In this document: piece after piece, positions 1 to 10,066 of the stretch
Position numbering within the stretch: position 1 is the first letter of the stretch
Layout of the letters: the number at the start of each line of letters is the position of its first letter
From: Bacteroidota bacterium
GTDB taxonomy: Bacteria; Bacteroidota; Bacteroidia; J057; JADKCL01
Assembly (NCBI GenBank): GCA_016718825.1
Contig: JADKCL010000006.1
Location: 62,001 to 126,000 of the forward strand
Direction: 5' to 3'
Length of the DNA stretch: 64,000 nucleotides
The notes under the pieces: model-generated
Told to the model about the DNA's origin: nothing
Database searches by the model: none
The model's input: the letters and a program-made list of their open reading frames with translations, nothing else
Position numbers and translations under genes: made by a program

Positions 1-2651
1 TCCTGAAACAGCAGGAGGAAGATGATCAGCAACGACAGCAAGGAGGTGAAAAGCAAGGTCTTCGAGGCTTCCGCCTCCGCCTCGAATTGGCCTCCGTACT
101 CAATATGGTACCCTTCGGGCAACGCAATCTTTTCATTGACGATCTTTTGAATCTCTTCCACCACGCTTTTTTGGTCCCGTCCAGCGACGTTGGCGGAGAC
201 AACCGTTTTGCGTTGAACTTTTTCACGGTTGATGGTATTCGGCCCCGTGGTGCTCACCACGTCTGCGACAGCATAAAGCGGTATCTTTTGACCATCGTGG
301 GTATCGATCATCGCGTTGCGGATGTTTTCGATTTTGCCTTTGTTGGCGTCGTCAAATCGCAGCATCAAGTCAAAGGTTTTGTTGCCCTCATAAATTTCGG
401 AGACCTTTTCCCCGGCAAAGGCGACATCCACAAATTCCTTGAATTGCCCGATGGTAATGCCATAATGATTGAGCAGTGCGCGCTTTGCCCTGATCTGAAC
501 CTGAGGAATTTCCACCTGCTGTTCGACGCTGAGGTCCACGAGCCCTTCGATACCTTGAATTTGGTCTTTGATCTCGTTGGATAGCGTAAACAGGCGGTTC
601 AAATCCGTGCCGAAAATCTTCACCGCAATATTGGCGCGCGTTCCGGAGAGCATGTGGTCGATGCGGTGCCCGATGGGCTGCCCGATCGTAATGTTGGCGC
701 CCGATACACCCGCAAGCTTTTCCCGTAGCTCCGTCATAAATTCCTCGCGGCTCCGGTCTGTCAATACGAAAGGCGCATCGATTTCCGCTGCATTCACCCC
801 TTGCGCATGTTCGTCAAGTTCGGCCCGGCCGGTACGTCTTGTGGTGATCTTGATTTCCGGGATGGAGAGCAATGCCATTTCGACGCGTGTCCCGATTTTG
901 TTGCTTTCTTCGAGGGAAATGCCCGGAAGGCTTACGGCACTGATCACGAGCGAACCTTCGTTAAATTCTGGCAAGAAGCTTCTGCCGAGTTGCGTCGCGA
1001 GTGCAAGCGCAACCGCGAGCAGCAAGGAAGAGGTTCCGATGACGGTCTTGCGGTAACGCATCACGAAGATGAGCAGCAAGGAATAGCCGCGTTGCAACCG
1101 CGCGACGAGCCAGGTTTCCTTGTGTTGGCGTTGCAGCATCTTTTCATTCGTGAGCAGGTAGCTTCCCAAAACGGGTGTCAGGGTGATCGATACAATCAGC
1201 GATGCAAACAGCGAGACAATGAAGGCGATCCCCAATGGCGCAAGCAACTTCCCTTCCATGCCGGACAGGAAAAAAAGCGGCACAAAGGCGACGATGATGA
1301 TGAAGGTCGCATTGATGATGGAGGTCCGGATTTCGACGGAGGCATCAAAGATTACTTTGAGTTTGTCCCGCCGCTCCCCGACGGGTTTGAGGGCATCTTC
1401 CTTGAGCCTTCGAAATACGTTTTCGACATCGATGATCGCATCGTCGACCAAGGCCCCGATCGCAATGGCCATTCCGCCAAGGCTCATGGTATTGATCGTG
1501 AAGCCGAGCCACTTGAGGGTGAGAATGGCTACGATCAAGGAAATCGGAATGGCCAGCAATGAAATAAGTGTAGCCCGCCAATTCATCAGAAACAGCAGGA
1601 GGATGATGACCACAAAAATGCTGCCTTCCAACAGGGTTTTTTTGATGTTGCCGATGGAGGCGTTGATGAAGTCGGCTTGTCTGAAAATTTTGGTGTTAAT
1701 CTCGACGTCTTTGGGCAAGGTCGCTTGCAATTCGGTGATGGCGTCGTCGATTGTGGCGGTGAGGGCGAGTGTATTGGTAGCGGGCTGCTTCATTACGGTC
1801 AAAATGACGGCAGGCTTTCCTTTGAGGGAGCCGTCCCCGATTTTGGGGGATGCGCCAATTTTGACCTCGGCCACATCCTCGATTCTGACCGGTTTCCCGT
1901 CGACCATCTTGACAAAGGCACTCCCGATTTCGTTGACTTCGCTCGTCCTGCCGATTCCCTTGACGATGTATTCATTGGAATATTCATTCATGAATCCGCC
2001 GGAGGAGTTGCCATTGGCTTCCGTGCTTGCTTTGAGCAGTTCGGTAAGGGATACGCCAAAGGAATTCATTTTTTGGGGTGAGGCGAGGATCTGATATTGT
2101 TTGTAATCGCCGCCGATGACAATGACTTGGGAGACGCCGCCGGTGGCAAGCAACCGCGGGCGCAAGGTCCAATCGGCGATGGTACGCAAATCCATTTGGG
2201 AGGTGCTGTCGGCGGTCAGGCCGATGAGCATGATCTCCCCCATGATTGAGGACTGCGGCCCCATGGTCGGCGTGCCCACGCCCGCAGGCAGTTTTTCGGC
2301 GACTGCGCTGATCTTTTCGTTGACAATTTGCCGTGCCTTGAAGATGTCGGTGTTCCATTCAAATTCGATCCAAACGATGGAAATGCCCGCCGAGGACGAG
2401 GAGCGCACCCTGCGCACATTGGTTGCCCCGTTCACAGACGTTTCAATCGGGAAGGTCACGAGCTTTTCCACCTCTTCCGGTGCCATCCCATGCGCCTCGG
2501 TAAGCACGACGACGGTCGGCGCTGTGAGGTCTGGAAAGACATCCACCTCCATCCGGGATGCCACAAATGTTCCGAATATCAGCAGCAGCACGGAGGCGAC
2601 CACGAGCAGCAATCGGTTGTGCAGCGAAAAATTGATGATCTTGTTGAGCAT
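1..2651 (-). CDS. Heavy-metal efflux RND pump, CzcA/CusA family (partial, 3' end beyond left edge)
   Basis: About 883 residues of an inner-membrane proton-driven RND pump of the heavy-metal efflux (HME) type are visible; the C-terminal part lies outside the window. The N-terminus (MLNKIINFSLHNRLLLV) is the usual first helix, followed by a periplasmic porter domain with the family signature DVFPDLTAPTVVV. The transmembrane block carries GALVDDAIIDVENV, the position of the acidic proton-relay residues of CzcA-type pumps. A second porter half begins after the TM block (FLPEFNEGSL). The start is the ATG at 2651, the first in frame. It is last of four visible genes of a minus-strand metal operon, 85 nt after the small lipoprotein. 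An outer-membrane channel gene may follow outside the window. The family is clear; the metal (Cu, Ag, Zn, Co, Cd) cannot be read from the sequence. Confidence 0.93.
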   Translation of the reverse strand, partial: MLNKIINFSLHNRLLLVVASVLLLIFGTFVASRMEVDVFPDLTAPTVVVLTEAHGMAPEEVEKLVTFPIETSVNGATNVRRVRSSSSAGISIVWIEFEWNTDIFKARQIVNEKISAVAEKLPAGVGTPTMGPQSSIMGEIMLIGLTADSTSQMDLRTIADWTLRPRLLATGGVSQVIVIGGDYKQYQILASPQKMNSFGVSLTELLKASTEANGNSSGGFMNEYSNEYIVKGIGRTSEVNEIGSAFVKMVDGKPVRIEDVAEVKIGASPKIGDGSLKGKPAVILTVMKQPATNTLALTATIDDAITELQATLPKDVEINTKIFRQADFINASIGNIKKTLLEGSIFVVIILLLFLMNWRATLISLLAIPISLIVAILTLKWLGFTINTMSLGGMAIAIGALVDDAIIDVENVFRRLKEDALKPVGERRDKLKVIFDASVEIRTSIINATFIIIVAFVPLFFLSGMEGKLLAPLGIAFIVSLFASLIVSITLTPVLGSYLLTNEKMLQRQHKETWLVARLQRGYSLLLIFVMRYRKTVIGTSSLLLAVALALATQLGRSFLPEFNEGSLVISAVSLPGISLEESNKIGTRVEMALLSIPEIKITTRRTGRAELDEHAQGVNAAEIDAPFVLTDRSREEFMTELREKLAGVSGANITIGQPIGHRIDHMLSGTRANIAVKIFGTDLNRLFTLSNEIKDQIQGIEGLVDLSVEQQVEIPQVQIRAKRALLNHYGITIGQFKEFVDVAFAGEKVSEIYEGNKTFDLMLRFDDANKGKIENIRNAMIDTHDGQKIPLYAVADVVSTTGPNTINREKVQRKTVVSANVAGRDQKSVVEEIQKIVNEKIALPEGYHIEYGGQFEAEAEASKTLLFTSLLSLLIIFLLLFQ

Positions 2652-2736
2652 GACGTTAATTCAAGGGTTACACGACAGTGACATACCGCAATGCTGCTTT
2701 CCCGGTTTTGCCAGGCCAATGCGGGGCGGATTGCTT

Positions 2737-3111
2737 TTATTCGACCACCGGTAAGGTCACTTCCAAGGTGGCGTTTTTCTTCAAGTTGACTGGAATTCCG
2801 CCAAAAACGGCTTGAGAAATGGCGCTGTCATAGCCTACCCCATATAGGTAATAGTCACCCGCTACCAATTCTTCAAATTCAAAATGGCCATCTCCTGCAC
2901 TTGCGATGGTGCTGGCATCATAAACATCGGTGCTAGCTCCGGGGAACTCTTTGGCCCCGTATTTCAGATAAACGGTGGCATTGGGGATGTTCACCGCATG
3001 ATGCATCACATGCCCTGAAAGGGTAGCATTACCGCCAATTCCTTCCTTTTTGCAGGAGCCCAGGAATACGATCAGGAAAATCAACGAAAGAAGTTTTACT
3101 GCGTTTTTCAT
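2737..3111 (-). CDS. Small lipoprotein with carboxypeptidase-regulatory-like (Ig-type) fold
   Basis: A 124-residue protein with a lipoprotein signal (hydrophobic stretch ending LGSC, acylated Cys about residue 20). The remainder reads as one beta-sandwich of the carboxypeptidase regulatory-like type: ATLSGHVMHHAVNIPNATV, then FEFEELVAGDYYLYGVGY, the usual pattern of surface or periplasmic Ig-like modules in Bacteroidota. It lies between the adaptor and pump genes of the efflux operon, 38 nt after the adaptor, so a periplasmic accessory role in metal efflux is inferred from position only. It has no Cys/His/Met-rich metal site beyond a few His residues. I do not recognise a named family. Confidence 0.8.
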   Translation of the reverse strand: MKNAVKLLSLIFLIVFLGSCKKEGIGGNATLSGHVMHHAVNIPNATVYLKYGAKEFPGASTDVYDASTIASAGDGHFEFEELVAGDYYLYGVGYDSAISQAVFGGIPVNLKKNATLEVTLPVVE

Positions 3112-3149
3112 ATACTTTTTGGATCAATCGTGAATCAAAATGGGAAGAA

Positions 3150-4652
3150 TCAATGCTCGTGGCCATGCGCGGGCAAGGTTCCCGAGGCTTGCGACAACTT
3201 GATCTGATAGGCACCTTGGGTCACGACGCGTTCGCCCTCGCTGATGCCGCCAAGCACCTGAACCTGAATTCCGTCATTGGCGCCCAGCTTCACCTCACGT
3301 TTTTGAAAGCTCTCCCCTTCGGTTTGGACATAGACAAAGAAGGCTCCTTGTTCCTCGACCAAAGCCGAAACCGGAATCACCAACGCGTCAGGAATCGGAT
3401 CGGATTTGAGAAATACTTCGACCACCGAACCCGGAATGATGTTGCCGGTATTGTCGATTTCAAAGGAAATCGGTACAAACGGCGCATTGGCAGTTGTGCT
3501 TTTGCCATACGAAACCAATTGCGCATGCAGGCTGTCGGTGCTGATGGCATTTCCTTCCGTCGCTTTGATGTTGGCAGATCGGATCGAATTGAGCAGGTGG
3601 AAATATTTCTGGGAAAGGTTGGCTTGCAAGATCAGCTTCTTGTTTTTGGAAATCGTTGCCAAGGCGGTGCCAGGCTCTACCCGCTGTCCTTCGGTAACAA
3701 GTATGTTCTTGACAAAGCCTCCCATCTGCGTCGTGATCGTTTGCCCGGATCCGGAATAATTCTTTCCAAGGGTATTGAAGGCGATCAGGGCGAGGTCGTA
3801 TTTGAGCTTCGTGTCTTGGAACTCCTTCTGGGAAATGAGTTTGTCCTGCACCAAGTCTGTAGCCCTGTCCAAATCGACCTTGGCCTTGTCCAGATTGGTT
3901 TTGGCCTCCCGGTGGCTCGCATCGAGGTTGCCAACAGCAAGATCGCCGCCCGAGATCGTGAAAAGCGCTGCGCCCGCCGCGACTTCGGATCCAATGATGG
4001 CGTTGGCACCGAGGAAATGGACGATACCTCCTGCCTTCGCGGTAACGAGGGATTCGTCGCCGGGTGCTGAGAGAATTTGGCCGCTGGTCTTGATCACATT
4101 GGTAAAGGGCTGCCTTTTGACCGGTTCGTTGGCAAACTCAACCTTCCAAGCCTGTTCCTTGAGGTAGCTGATGTCGCCGCCGCCGCCGCCCGCTTCCGAA
4201 GCCTGAACGGCAAGCGCCGCCTTTTCGTCGGGATAGACCGTGACGCTGTCGATCGTGATCTTGTCGGTGAATTCCTTGGTTTGAATGTCAAAGACGAGAC
4301 TGCCTACCCCGGCGATTTCCGGTTTCAAGGCAAGTCTGAAAATCCCTGGATTGGAAGGTTCGGTGGCCTTTACTCTGGATGTTTTTCCGCTCACAGTCAG
4401 CGAAAGCGAAATCGTACCCTCGGTAAAGGCGGTAAACAAGGGCCCCAGCTTCGTAAAGTGGGCTGCAAATTTGCTTTCCATTCCCACCACAAGCGGCTTG
4501 AATTCGACAAACAGCTCCGTCTTGTCTGTATAAAGCGTGTAGGCCAATGCTTCCAAGCCTTGCTCCTCCTCCGCGTGGGAATGACCATGTTCTGTATTGC
4601 AACCGAACAAGAGTGCCGCGATCATTGCCAAAGGCAATAGAATTTTTTTCAT
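3150..4652 (-). CDS. Efflux RND periplasmic adaptor subunit, CzcB/CusB type
   Basis: A 500-residue membrane-fusion lipoprotein (lipobox ending LFGC, Cys about residue 18) that would bridge the CzcA-like pump to an outer-membrane channel. Domain order is an N-terminal His-containing segment, an Ig-like region, a split lipoyl (barrel-sandwich) domain (GGIVHFLGANAIIGSEV and GGFVKNILVTEGQRV), an alpha hairpin between them with KAKVDLDRATDLVQDKLIS, then beta-barrel and membrane-proximal domains. The mature N-terminus has HGHSHAEEE and the extreme C-terminus has HGHEH, both likely metal-binding. I chose the ATG at 4652 because the signal peptide begins there; the longer frame to 4685 adds 11 unlikely residues. 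Second gene of the operon after the His-rich protein. Confidence 0.93.
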   Translation of the reverse strand: MKKILLPLAMIAALLFGCNTEHGHSHAEEEQGLEALAYTLYTDKTELFVEFKPLVVGMESKFAAHFTKLGPLFTAFTEGTISLSLTVSGKTSRVKATEPSNPGIFRLALKPEIAGVGSLVFDIQTKEFTDKITIDSVTVYPDEKAALAVQASEAGGGGGDISYLKEQAWKVEFANEPVKRQPFTNVIKTSGQILSAPGDESLVTAKAGGIVHFLGANAIIGSEVAAGAALFTISGGDLAVGNLDASHREAKTNLDKAKVDLDRATDLVQDKLISQKEFQDTKLKYDLALIAFNTLGKNYSGSGQTITTQMGGFVKNILVTEGQRVEPGTALATISKNKKLILQANLSQKYFHLLNSIRSANIKATEGNAISTDSLHAQLVSYGKSTTANAPFVPISFEIDNTGNIIPGSVVEVFLKSDPIPDALVIPVSALVEEQGAFFVYVQTEGESFQKREVKLGANDGIQVQVLGGISEGERVVTQGAYQIKLSQASGTLPAHGHEH

Positions 4653-4740
4653 CGTATTGAAGTTTGAAATTGAACAAACGGGCATTGTCTGTCACATCAC
4701 AGCGATGCAACAGTTACCCATTTTCCGAATTGGAAATTGG

Positions 4741-5205
4741 TCAAACCATCAAATACGGTGGGGCACGCAATCCTGAACACAGCGCATGCGGGGAAAGGTA
4801 GGTTTTCGGTTCGGAAGGAGGCTTGTCGTATGCGAAAACTAAACTACTGTCCGAAGTTTGAAGGCTTGGAGCCAAACAGCATACATCCAGCGTCGGCAAT
4901 GGATCGCGATCGGCATTGTCACCACTGGTGATATAAACTTGGGATTCATGGACGTTGTGAGCGAAATCATGATGGGATTGTTCAGGAAAGTCCGTCTGGG
5001 ATTCGCCCTGATGATCAGCATGCTGATTCGAATCTTCCTGTTGACCCGCATGATAATGGTCGTGGTGGTGATCCCCGTGTTCATCATGTTCCTGCAGGGC
5101 AATCGCCAGTTGCGCGTCATGATGGTAATGCGGCACAAGGTTGTGTCCTAGCATCACCATATAGGCGAGCAGCAGAAAAAACAACGATGTGTATCTCTTG
5201 AGCAT
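4741..5205 (-). CDS. His-rich membrane-anchored or exported protein heading the metal-efflux operon
   Basis: A 154-residue protein with one N-terminal hydrophobic segment (TSLFFLLLAYMVMLGHNLV) followed directly by HYHHD and then a His/Asp/Glu-rich stretch (HGDHHHDHYHAG, HADHQGESQ, QSHHDFAHNVH). The C-terminal third has a Cys pair (DVCC) and a proline-rich tail. Such His-rich proteins are common as first genes of Bacteroidota cation-efflux operons; they may buffer or sense metal in the periplasm, but the function is inferred. Start is placed at the ATG at 5205 rather than 5271 because the signal/anchor helix starts there. It is followed by the adaptor gene 88 nt on. Confidence 0.8.
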   Translation of the reverse strand: MLKRYTSLFFLLLAYMVMLGHNLVPHYHHDAQLAIALQEHDEHGDHHHDHYHAGQQEDSNQHADHQGESQTDFPEQSHHDFAHNVHESQVYITSGDNADRDPLPTLDVCCLAPSLQTSDSSLVFAYDKPPSEPKTYLSPHALCSGLRAPPYLMV

Positions 5206-5634
5206 GATCGATTGCGAAGTTAGCGATTTACTTGAGAATTGGCACACGTAATTCCAGAATCTTTTCATCAACCAATCAAATGGCCGGAATTCTTACAACG
5301 AGCAATTGACTTGAATCGGAAGGATGGTGTTGGACGGAAGGCTTCCGACTTACCCGCATGGCCCCCCGGTTCCAACCGCCAAGAACGCCAAGCGCCGCAA
5401 GGTCTGGTTTCTTTTGACTTTGCGGATCTTTTACGTGCGAGCTGTTTCCGTCTTCCCCGTTTTATTTCCCTCTTGTCAATGCCTAAAAAACATTGACCGT
5501 ATTGTCTCCATTCGATCTTCGTGACTTCTCGCTTCCCGTTCCGTTGTTGGGGCTCAAAATTTTGAGCCCCAACAACGGAACGGGACAACCCCAAAATCAC
5601 AATTCCCCTGAGAAGCGATCGCAGCCCAAGACCC
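5206..5634. other. Intergenic region between metal operon and T9SS protein
   Basis: The 429-nt gap holds the promoter region of the metal operon on its left and a 52-bp perfect palindrome on its right. A minus-strand frame (5268-5600) exists but reads through the palindrome, is Arg/Lys-rich without a fold-like pattern and is not accepted. The words around 5385-5425 (alternating AAGCCGC/GCAAAG-like runs) resemble filler seen near 51,130. Confidence 0.5.
5534..5585. repeat. 52-bp perfect palindrome
   Basis: The centre lies between 5559 and 5560. Every base from 5534 to 5559 pairs with its mirror from 5585 back to 5560 (outer arm TCCCGTTCCGTTG, centre CTCAAAATTTTGAG). It sits about 50 nt downstream of the stop codon of the minus-strand T9SS gene and could fold as a 23-24 bp hairpin in RNA from either strand, so it may act as a terminator. 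No T-run follows on either strand. Degenerate relatives occur near 11,978 and 35,429. Confidence 0.85.
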
Positions 5635-8600
5635 TCACCGAATGACCAGCTTTTTCACAACCACCCCCTCGGCATCTGCGATCTTGACAAAATAGACGCC
5701 GGTGGCGGCAGGATCGAGGGAAATGTCGAGCCGCAATTTGCCCACGTCCAGGGTGGGGCTCCAAAACGCGAGGATTTGGTCATGCACATTTGTGATTTCC
5801 ACGGATGCTTGCCAGCCCGAAAGGCCGCTTGCTTCCAGGTGGAAATCGCCATGGTTGGGATTCGGGAAGAGCGCAATATGCCGATCAAGCATCGCCGACC
5901 AACCGACCACGACGATGCTCTGTGCGATGGTGTCGCTGCCACAAGAATTGGCGACGATCAACTGCACGACGTAGTTGCCGGAGGCCGCATACGTATGGGT
6001 TGGGTTTTGCAGGTTGCTCGTGTTCCCATCCCCAAAATCCCATGCCCAAGTCGTGGGCGTACCCGTGGAAACATCGGTAAAGGTATAATCCAGGCCGTTG
6101 CCGGGGTTTTGCACAAAGTTGAAGTTCGCGATCGCGGTTGGCAAGGTGGCGACGGTAATCGTTGTGCTGCCATTGCAACCGTTGCCACTCGTGACCGTGA
6201 CCATATACGCGCCTGCCATCGCCGCAGCGACGTTGCCCAAGATGGGATTTTGCAGTGTCGAACTGAAGCCATTCGGCCCGGTCCAGGCGTAGGTATTGCC
6301 GCCATTCGCCATGAGAAAAAGGGTGTCGCCCTCGCATACGGGCGTATTGCTGCTCGCGGCGGCGCTCGGCGATGGCATCAATGTGAGCGTGACCGGCGTG
6401 CGTGCGGTGCTGATGCAGCCGGCACTCGTGACCCAGGCTTCGGCATAATAGGTGGCGGTGGCGCCGCTCGTCGGCCGGAAATTGTTTCCCCTGATGCCTG
6501 ACACCGTGCCACTCGCAACCGCGCCGCCGGTGGGCGCTGTAAACCAATAGATCATTTGCCCCACAGGCGGAGCGTTTACGGCAAGGATGGGGATGGGTGT
6601 TCCCGCGCAATAGCTCGCATTGACCGGTGCCGAAGGTGTGGCGGGCGTGGCCAAGAAAGCCACCGTGACGGAGCTTGTCGCGGTGCATCCGTTGACACTG
6701 GTCACCGTGACGGCATAATTGCCGGCTTGGGTCGGTGCAAAGTTGGAGATCGATGGAAATTGAATGTTGGAAGTGAAGCCCGCCGGCCCCGACCAACTGT
6801 AGGCAATGTTGGGGGTCGCAGCCAAGGTGAGCGTGCCCCCTTGGCAGACGGGACTGTTGGAGGAGGCCACCACCGTGGGGCTCGTAAGCTGGGTCAGGGT
6901 GACGGGAAGGCGCGTACCCGTGGAACAGGGTAAGCTTGTCCTGTTGGTTTCTGCATAATAGGTAAATGTAGCAGGGTTGCTGGGCAGGAAGGAATTGCCA
7001 CGCGTGCCCAGGACGGTGCCGGTGGCGATGCTGCCGCCGACAGCGGCTGTGTACCAGAGGATGGTGTCACCCACCGCAGGAATGGCCACAGATATCGGCG
7101 GGATGGGCGTGCCAGCGCAATGACTGGCATGGACAGCGCCTGTAGCCGGGGCCGGTGGCGTGCACGCGCCTTGCGTGATTTTGGCGAGGAATGCATCGTA
7201 TGTGCCTCCCCCGAAGACCGTTTGATGCGGGCCCGTCATCCCTCCAACGATGGTTGTATTGCCGAGGATGAAGATGGAATAGTTGTTGATCGCATGCAAC
7301 CCGTAAATGTAGGTATTGTAGGGAAACCCCAAATAGGTTCCCCAAATCCTGTTTCCTGCGGGATCAAATTTGACGATGTAGGAATCCCTATAATTCGTGA
7401 GGACATTTTGATAGCCGCCCGAGGCAATGAATCTGGTAGATTGGGTGAAGCCTCCCAAATAGACATTGGAAGCGGCATCGGTGCAGACGGCGGTACCATA
7501 ATCCCGCATCGTATCACCGTAATAGGTGCCCCACAATCTGATCCCCGCCGAATTGAACTTCACCAAAATGGCATCCCATCGTCCGCCGATTTGATTTTGA
7601 TGGCCTCCGAATGCAATATTCGTGGGGCTTCTGGTTTGGCCTGCCAGATAGACATTGGCATTTTGGTCCAGGGCGAGATCGGGGTAGTCTTCAAGGGAGG
7701 TGTCGCCATAATATGTGGACCATAGCAAAGCGCCCAAGTCATTGAATTTTGCTACGAAGAGATCCGTATTGCCGCCATAGACGGTTTGGTGGCCACCGGT
7801 CGCAATACCACTCGCACTTTCGGTGAAGCCAGCAGCGTAAATATTTCCGGCAGCATCGGATTCTAGCCTTGTGATACCATCATATTGCGACCCGCCAAAA
7901 TAAGTGCCCCAGATTCGTACACCTGCAGCATTGAATTTGACGAGGTAGGCATCGGTTCCTCCCGCCAATGTGTTTTGATAGCCCCCAGCGGCGATCCCGC
8001 TCGTGCTGTTGCCGCCGCCGGAAAGATACACGTTGCCAAGGGCATCCGTTGCAACCTCTTGACCGCCATCCAGATCCGTTCCGCCATAATAAGTACCCCA
8101 GACCCTTATCCCAGCTGCATTGAATTTGACCAAGTAGGCGTCATGGTTGCCAGCCATCGTATTTTGATGCCCCCCCGATGCAATGCCAAATGAGCTGCCT
8201 GAGATGCCGGAGAGATATACATTGCCGAGCAGGTCGGTGGCCACGCCACTGCCGCTTTCGAAATCAAACCCACCATAATAGGTTGCCCAGATTCGGTTTC
8301 CATTCGTGTCAAATTTTGCAACAAAGCCGTCCCAATATCCTCCCATGGTGTTTTGATGTCCTCCCATGGAAATGCCGTTGGTACTCGACGTCATACCAGC
8401 AAGGTAGAGGACGGAATTGCCAAATGAAGTGATCCGATAACCATTTTCCTCGGCTGCGCCGCCATAGTACGACGCCCAAGCCAGTGCGGGATCGATCACC
8501 AGCGTCTGCATGCTGTCGTAGGGCCCAAGCTCAAAGGTCAGCTCCCCGTCCAAGAGCTTGAATTGCGTGCCCACGGGTGCGCCATCCGCTGAGAACGAAA

Positions 8601-9359
8601 CAGGTGCGTCCTCCGTGATTTCACCCATCGGCGTAGCCAACTTGAGCTTGCCATCCTCCAGGAGCGTGCTGGCTGTTGCACCTTTGTATTGCATTCGAAT
8701 GCGATGGGGATCAGCCCCGGGATGTACGATGAAGTCGTATTTCAAGCCGCCTTCATGGCTGTAAATCACCCAGTCGATGCCGGGATAAACATCCATCAGC
8801 GTGATTTTACTGTAGGCCTGCACCTCCAAAATTCCATCTGGCGCATCGGGGGTATTGTAGTAGTTTTCATAATAGCCCGTGGCAGTCCCTCGCATGATTT
8901 GCGGCGTTGCATTGCTCCCGACCAGATCAAGATCCAGGCGGTAGGTCTCCTTGAGCGTCGGCTCGGGCTTCTCAAAATCCTTCAAGACCGCAGGGCGCCC
9001 CGGGTCCATCGCGGGTGCAGCCTCCTGCTTTTCAAACTGAAAGGAAATACCTGTAGGACGCACCGCGACTTTCATGCCGCCATTTTGCCCCAAAAAGAGC
9101 ACGTCCGGCCGCGGGTTGCCCTCCAAATCGGTCACTTGCCCCTTGTTTTCCATCAGGCGCATCGTCGGGGAGGACATCTGCGGATTGATTCCCGCTGCGG
9201 GGGATTCGTTGCCAGCGCGCTGAATGGCAAAATCAAGCAAAGGAGCATCAGGGATTTGAGCCAAGGCCGCGATTTCAGCCGCGTGAAAGCAAAGCCAGAG
9301 GCATTCATTGCCCAAGAGAAAACCCTGCCAAGGGTAGAAAAATCATTGTGTTGTTTCAT
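5635..9359 (-). CDS. Large T9SS-secreted beta-propeller (SBBP) / Ig-like / PKD protein, frameshifted near its N-terminus
   Basis: The restored protein is about 1241 residues. A Sec signal peptide (SLMLLCLILPFSALA) lies in one frame; the rest is in another frame from about 9235 leftward. Adding one C to the five-C run of the coding strand (G5 at 9199-9203) joins them as LATNPPAAGINPQMSS. After a DUF7948-like N-terminal domain come about eight SBBP-type repeats (GGHQNTMGG, VKFNAAGIRVWGTYYGG), Ig-like domains with YCAGTPIP and SNSPVCQGGTL, a PKD domain (WAWDFGDGNTSN) and a T9SS type A sorting tail (ALFPNPNHGDFHLEASG ending KKLVIR). It is a cell-surface or released adhesin-like protein of unknown ligand. 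The start is the ATG at 9359; an uninterrupted frame from 9315 would lack any signal peptide. Confidence 0.88.
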
Positions 9360-9433
9360 GTCTAGTAAATTGAATGGTTCCAATTTAGTAAATAAAATGC
9401 GTATCGGGAACTTTACCAGCAGCTTGGAAAAAC

Positions 9434-9739
9434 CATTTGTCATTTCGACCGAAGTGGTCGAGGCAGCGAAGCGACGCGACCACGCAGCGGAGAAATCTAG
9501 CGCCTCTTGTAGCACCTCCTGTCTAACCATAAGACGGTTAGGTAGCACATTTCAGCGGTACTTCATCACCAATCCGGTCATGCGGAGGTGTATCGTGAGG
9601 CGCCAGATTTGCTCATCAGCGCCTTTCTTTCAAAGGAATTCACGGGTGCTTCGCAATTCTCCGCTTCGTCTTTGGATATTTGCTGCGGCTCCTTCGGAGC
9701 CTTGCAAATACCCAAAGACTCCGGTCGAAATGACAAACG
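9434..9739. repeat. Inverted repeat pair flanking a 'TTTCGACCG' type intergenic repeat
   Basis: The arm CATTTGTCATTTCGACCG at 9434-9451 recurs inverted at 9722-9739 with one mismatch. The interior has words such as GGAGAAATCT near the left arm and TCCGAAGGAGCC-type short hairpins near 9680-9700. The TCATTTCGACCG...GGAGAAATCT pattern is, as I recall, a widespread dispersed intergenic sequence in Bacteroidota. Confidence 0.65.
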
Positions 9740-9789
9740 ACTTGGCTTAGTGGCAATCTTCCAGATAAGTATATTTTACATTATTGTGC

Positions 9790-10066
9790 TTATCAGGAAC
9801 TTTACCAGTGAATTTTTTAAGTAAAATCAAGGGGTCACCTATATAAGCTGTTCGAGGTACCAACCCCGAAGGGGTTGATCTGTGGATAGCCCACAGTGAA
9901 ACTGGGGGTAGCGAGCATCCCCCAAAGTTTCAATCCGCCGCGGCGGAGTTGACAATTAAGGAGGATCGCCAACCCCGGACTTCATCCGGGGCTATCCACA
10001 GGTCAAGCCCTTCGGGCTTGGAAGGTAGAATCCTGCCCCATTCTGGTTTTACTGGTCAAGTTCCCG
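9790..10066. repeat. MITE-like element with hairpin-rich interior
   Basis: Outer copies of TATCrGGAACTTkACCAG lie at about 9790-9808 (plus) and 10049-10066 (inverted); a third direct copy is at about 9400-9418. Inside, 33-bp arms at 9860-9892 and 9989-10021 are inverted repeats of each other. Each arm contains its own small hairpin around GAA (AACCCC-GAA-GGGGTT in one, AAGCCC-GAA-GGGCTT in the other), so one base pair has changed in a compensatory way. No coding capacity is present. Confidence 0.65.

Noticed and set aside
5268..5600. 110-codon minus frame
   Set aside because: It runs through the 52-bp palindrome and shows no fold or family pattern.
7200..8480. Repeated GGHQNT segments considered as CRISPR or satellite DNA
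   Set aside because: They are in-frame SBBP propeller repeats with diverged DNA.
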